Source: Leucaena leucocephala | Lineage: Eukaryota > Streptophyta > Magnoliopsida > Fabales > Fabaceae | Length of the DNA: 64,000 nt | NCBI GenBank assembly: GCA_037074615.1 | Contig: CM073545.1 | Span: 13,348,001 to 13,412,000, forward strand | Reading direction: 5' to 3' | In this document: piece by piece, positions 60,399-64,000 of the stretch | Layout: each line of letters starts with the position of its first letter | How positions within the stretch are numbered: the stretch's first letter is position 1 | The notes under the pieces: model-generated | Databases searched by the model: none | What the model was told of the DNA's origin: nothing | What the model saw: the letters and a program-made list of their open reading frames with translations, nothing else | Position numbers and translations under genes: made by a program

Positions 60399-61602
60399 TT
60401 CTTTTGGTTCTTCACATCCTTTAATCATAATCTGTTAATTTGAAAAACATTAATAAACTTAGATTAATTTTGTCACATGGATCTAAATAAAATACAAATT
60501 AACTAAATTACAGGTTTTATAGGTAAGGACACTATTATGAGCATAGTAAAACTACTCATCAGCAAAGATCATGCCGACCTTCCATGTCAAAAAGGGGAGA
60601 CCTTTTAGTCACGGTCCACTTCCTGATTACTCAAGCAACAATAACCCAAGTATCCTTGCTCAACGCAGTTACATACTAAATGGGGGGGGGGGAATACTGA
60701 TAGAAGCCTCAATAGAAGATTTTGAAAATGGAGATGTATGGGATTGGGGGTCTTTGGGGTGCAAGAGCGTATGTGGGGTAAGACTCGAGAGACTTGAGGG
60801 TCTAAATATATCTCCTCCAGGTTTCTTACAAACTAAGAAATTGATTCTTTGTCTGTCATGGAATAGGAAGTTATCATAACATAATTATAATTATAATTAT
60901 GTTATGAGAAATTAGATTATTTGTTAATAAATTAGTACGGTGCATTGTTAATAAAAATTAGATTAAATAAGGAATTATTATAATTACTATGAATAGCCAA
61001 CATATCACAATATTAATGGTATGGCTAATTAATTACCACCATTATTATGATGAAGAAAGTTGAGATATCATAAAATCAATTGGATTATTAATTAATTACC
61101 ATCATGGGTTGAAAATCTTTTAAAGATTAAAATGAGATTATTTATTATAACTTGTAAATAAATGAATTAAAATTACTAAATGAGGTTGACCTATACCTAT
61201 TTTTAACCGAATTAGGTATTATAATATTTTAAATGTATAGTTGATGATTGATTGATAGTTGAGATTAATATACAAGTTCTTATAATTTCATCTCATTTTT
61301 TATTAGATCCTAGTAGGTTTGTCTTTTTTTAATTGTTTTTTTTATAATTTTCTCAATTATAGGTATTGGTCCATATAATTATTAAAAGAAACAGCTTTGG
61401 AAGCCAATATTCTAAATCCCAAGATTCTTATAATGTATGAAGACAATTATGAGTATACTAAATTTTTTGTTTTTCTGTTGATAGATTATGAGCATAAAAA
61501 CTAATGTCTATAAATGAGAAAACTATAATAATTCAATAAAAAAAATTTATAAAACCTGATTAAAAGTTGAATAAAATTATAACTTTTGAATTAATTTTCC
61601 CA
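60399..61602. other. AT-rich region, no gene recognised
   Basis: A 102-codon ORF at 60571-60879 has no family features I recognise. A near-perfect AT palindrome (CATAACATAATTATAATTAT and its complement) lies at 60878-60905. Confidence 0.35.
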
Positions 61603-61658
61603 AACGAATCACAAAAGCTAACTCATATTCTATGGCACGATCACTTGATGACATCATC
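61603..61658 (+). promoter_or_regulatory. Conserved upstream block of the thaumatin fragment
   Basis: GAATCACAAAAGCTAACTCA and CTTGATGACATCA match the block upstream of the pseudogene at 57225-57902. This fragment reads in the opposite direction. Confidence 0.6.
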
Positions 61659-61746
61659 AGTCTATATTTTCAGAGCATCATGCGACTTTCTGAACTATAT
61701 ATGTAGTTATGATACTTCTTTTCTTCACCAAGCAATCACAATAATT

Positions 61747-61911
61747 ATGATAGTTATCAATAAGAACTTCCCTGTCTTCTCCTTCCTTGTTACTATCAGC
61801 TTCACCTTCACCCATAGCTTTAGGTTTGACGTCACAAACAAATGCCCTTACTCCGTCTGGGCAGCAGATGTGCCCAGCGGCGGGGAGAAGCTAAACCCTA
61901 GCCAGACATAA
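61747..61911 (+). pseudogene. 5' fragment of a thaumatin-like gene
   Basis: 54 codons equal to the N-terminus of the pseudogene at 57225-57902: a signal peptide (MIVINKNFPVFSFLVTISF), then RFDVTNKCPYSVWAADVPSGG and KLNPSQT. It stops with TAA exactly where the family continues with Trp, and downstream sequence shows no further homology. It lies head-to-head with the other copy, 3.8 kb away. It is non-functional. Confidence 0.9.
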
Positions 61912-62018
61912 TTTCTAAGATAACATTGCTACTAAGTAAAAAAATTTTAAGGCAAATTTTACACATTAACCAAGAATATAATAATGCAATTTCCTTTTTA
62001 TATATTGATATTAATGAT

Positions 62019-62044
62019 TACACACACACACACACACACACACA
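62019..62044. repeat. (CA)n microsatellite
   Basis: About 25 bp of CA dinucleotide repeat just downstream of the thaumatin fragment. Confidence 0.95.
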
Positions 62045-62363
62045 GACGTATATGTGTAAGGTTACAAAATTGTTTAGTGAATCATAACTTCAAAGTGCTC
62101 GTTGTGGTTGTGTGTTGGGAGGATAATGTCAATTTCTGTAGTTTAGGTGTCAACCAAAGAAAATATCTTATCGAGTAAAGTTCAGGAACTAAAAGAAAAT
62201 GAACACACTTTTTCCTCAATATATTGACAGTAATTTTAAGTAGAGTAAATTAAAAAATAATTATAAGAGGCGTTTTAATTTTCTCTGTAAAAATCCGACT
62301 GGGGTTACGCTACAGGAAGAGAAAATAAAGTACCTTTGAATCATTTCAAGAAAAAAAAGAGAG

Positions 62364-62453
62364 ATGTCTTTTAGATTGAAACAACTTGTAAAATCGAACT
62401 TCTCTCAAGCTGGCAATTTCTGCTCTTCATCTTCTCAAGCCTCACAACAATAA
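62364..62453 (+). pseudogene. Possible 5' remnant of an organelle-targeted protein gene
   Basis: A 29-codon ORF MSFRLKQLVKSNFSQAGNF followed by a Ser/Gln run and TAA. The composition (Arg/Lys/Ser, no acidic residue) resembles a mitochondrial presequence, as at the start of many PPR proteins. It is too short to prove and may be chance. A PPR fragment lies 500 bp away on the other strand. Confidence 0.25.
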
Positions 62454-62957
62454 GCCTTATGTATCCGAACCATCAATAATCAAATTTTTAAATAGATTAT
62501 TAATTTAAAAGTTACGTTTAATAATTCTTCGTATGTATCTTAATCATATCTCAAATAATTTTCTATCATTTTATCTTTAACAGATACCCGTTATCACTTC
62601 AACTATTCCGTGTATATGTTTATTCTGAATCTTATAGACAATCTATATCTGAGATTTTAGGATGTGTTTGACTCAACAAAAAAAAGGGAAGCGAAAGATT
62701 TTAATATTGCTTTGTTTGATCTAGGAGGAGAGCGGAGGAAAAATATTTTTCTATAAAGAAGTTTTCCCTTATAGTATTTTAAGTTGTTTTATGCAAATTT
62801 TATAGAATATTTAACAAAATATAAATATATATATATTGAGAGACCACGGGCGAGCAAGTTTTGAAGATTTTTTGTGTGATTATTACTACTTTGTTTTTAA
62901 GTTCTATATCTTTTTATTCTCCAATTTTAATAAAACTCACATTTACAAATTAAGATA

Positions 62958-63170
62958 TTAAAATAAAAAAAGTTCAATCTTTTCAAATACTCCCATATCA
63001 GGTTTGAGCTCTTCATCCACCATCAGATTCCAGATTTTTGAAGCTTCAGTGGCACCACCCCTATGACAAAATCCCCTAATCAAATGCTTGTAAGTTTTCC
63101 ATTGGGTTTGGTTTAATCCATCAACACAAAACGATGTCATCCCATCTCTTGTATACACCAATGTAAACAT
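62958..63170 (-). pseudogene. 3' fragment of a pentatricopeptide repeat (PPR) gene
   Basis: 70 codons containing one near-consensus PPR unit: KTYKHLIRGFCHRGGATEAS, then IWNLMVDEELKPD, followed by a short tail and stop. The T-Y-x-x-L-I-x-G-x-C...E-A...M...KPD spacing is typical of P-class PPR motifs. PPR proteins usually have ten or more units, and no others are seen upstream (63171-63660), so this is a terminal remnant. Confidence 0.7.
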
Positions 63171-63669
63171 ATTTAGTTATTTATCTATTAGAAACAATCA
63201 TATTTAAAATAGTATCGAGTATTAAATATAAATATTTTTCTCCATTTGAATTCTATCTTAATTCATTATATTGTGAGAGATTATCTTTCTAATAAACTCA
63301 ATTATGTTAGTAAAATTTTATATATTATAGCATTATTTATTGACAATTAGATTTTTTTTTTGCCCAAAGAAACAATTATATTACTCAAAAAACAGAATCT
63401 AGTAAAAAAACAAAAACTAACCAAACATCCACATAAAACCAACTAGTCTATGCCAGATGCAACCTCATGCATAACAATAAAAAAGGAGGGTGTGGAGTTA
63501 GGACGACAATTAGATTCATTGTAAATTTATTTATTACATATACTATTATTATATATACGTATAATTATTATTTATTTATTTTTTTGTGAATAATTTTTTT
63601 AATTATTATTTCATTGTTTTGATCGCTGGTTTAATCAATTAGAGCATGGAAAAATAGGAAATCTTTGAC
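63171..63669. other. AT-rich intergenic region
   Basis: No gene or element recognised. Confidence 0.35.
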
Positions 63670-64000
63670 ATTGAAGAAATCGGACGGTCCATATATGCCC
63701 CTCCAAAACTATAATAAAGTTTCATTAAATGTGTGGGTGGGGTGGCGAAATCCTGGGTACAAAAAAAGGATGGTGGGGATTGCATCCCAAAACCATGGGG
63801 ATGGAGATTGGATGCTCCGGCAGAGAGATGCTCCATTTCAAAATGAGCCCTCCAATTGATGGGTGTATGAGTGTAACGTCATGTCACTAAAAGCCAATGC
63901 TCCCTTCTCAACGGAAAGCAGGCAAGACCCTAGAGCCTCTGCTTTTTATGGCTGGGACATTATTCCCCCGCAATATTCCTTTTCACGCTATTTATTTTTA
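63670..64000 (+). repeat. Dispersed duplicate segment, copy B
   Basis: Partner of 52656-52996 in the same orientation, cut by the window end. The two copies bracket the thaumatin-like remnants and the long-TIR element. Confidence 0.75.

Noticed and set aside
60571..60879. 102-codon ORF on the plus strand
   Set aside because: No recognisable domain, a poly-Gly stretch from a G-run, no conserved context. Probably chance.

Overview
The window is nuclear DNA of a flowering plant, most likely a eudicot. It is AT-rich, its genes have many GT-AG introns, and all intact genes belong to plant families (plastid-type RelA/SpoT homologue, ARFB-class GTPase, ERD2 receptor, exportin-1). About 45 kb on the left is gene-bearing with every gene on the minus strand. 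The last 19 kb has no intact gene and is packed with transposons and gene remnants. I cannot name the species.

Layout. 1140-12376: an 18-exon RelA/SpoT homologue (869 aa by my splicing). 15297-15370: tRNA-Thr(AGT). 17093-20694: a 6-exon ARFB1-type small GTPase (193 aa). 22735-30746: a 6-exon ERD2 K/HDEL receptor (215 aa). Its introns carry a very young Ty1/copia element, a SINE with a perfect target-site duplication, and a tRNA-Thr-derived tandem repeat. 33245-44687: a 32-exon exportin-1/CRM1 gene (1078 aa) with one GC-AG intron and a TATA box near 44900. 45080-56320: two hAT-like elements with very GC-rich ends, several copies of a purine-tract MITE, a foldback element and a tandem SINE array. 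56318-63170: remnants of a thaumatin-like (PR5) cluster, a ~1.95-kb long-terminal-inverted-repeat element and PPR-like debris.

How the genes relate. Each gene has its own transcription unit and there is no operon logic. ARFB1 and ERD2 both belong to the ER-Golgi membrane-traffic system and happen to be neighbours. Exportin-1 is nuclear export machinery. The RSH protein is predicted to control plastid (p)ppGpp.

Exon boundaries were worked out by hand from splice sites, reading phase and family conservation. Every exon joins in phase and each total gives a family-typical length. I saw no convincing new biological system. The most interesting items are the young copia insertion inside ERD2, the GC-rich hAT-like family, the foldback and long-TIR elements, the SINE array and the decaying PR5 cluster.
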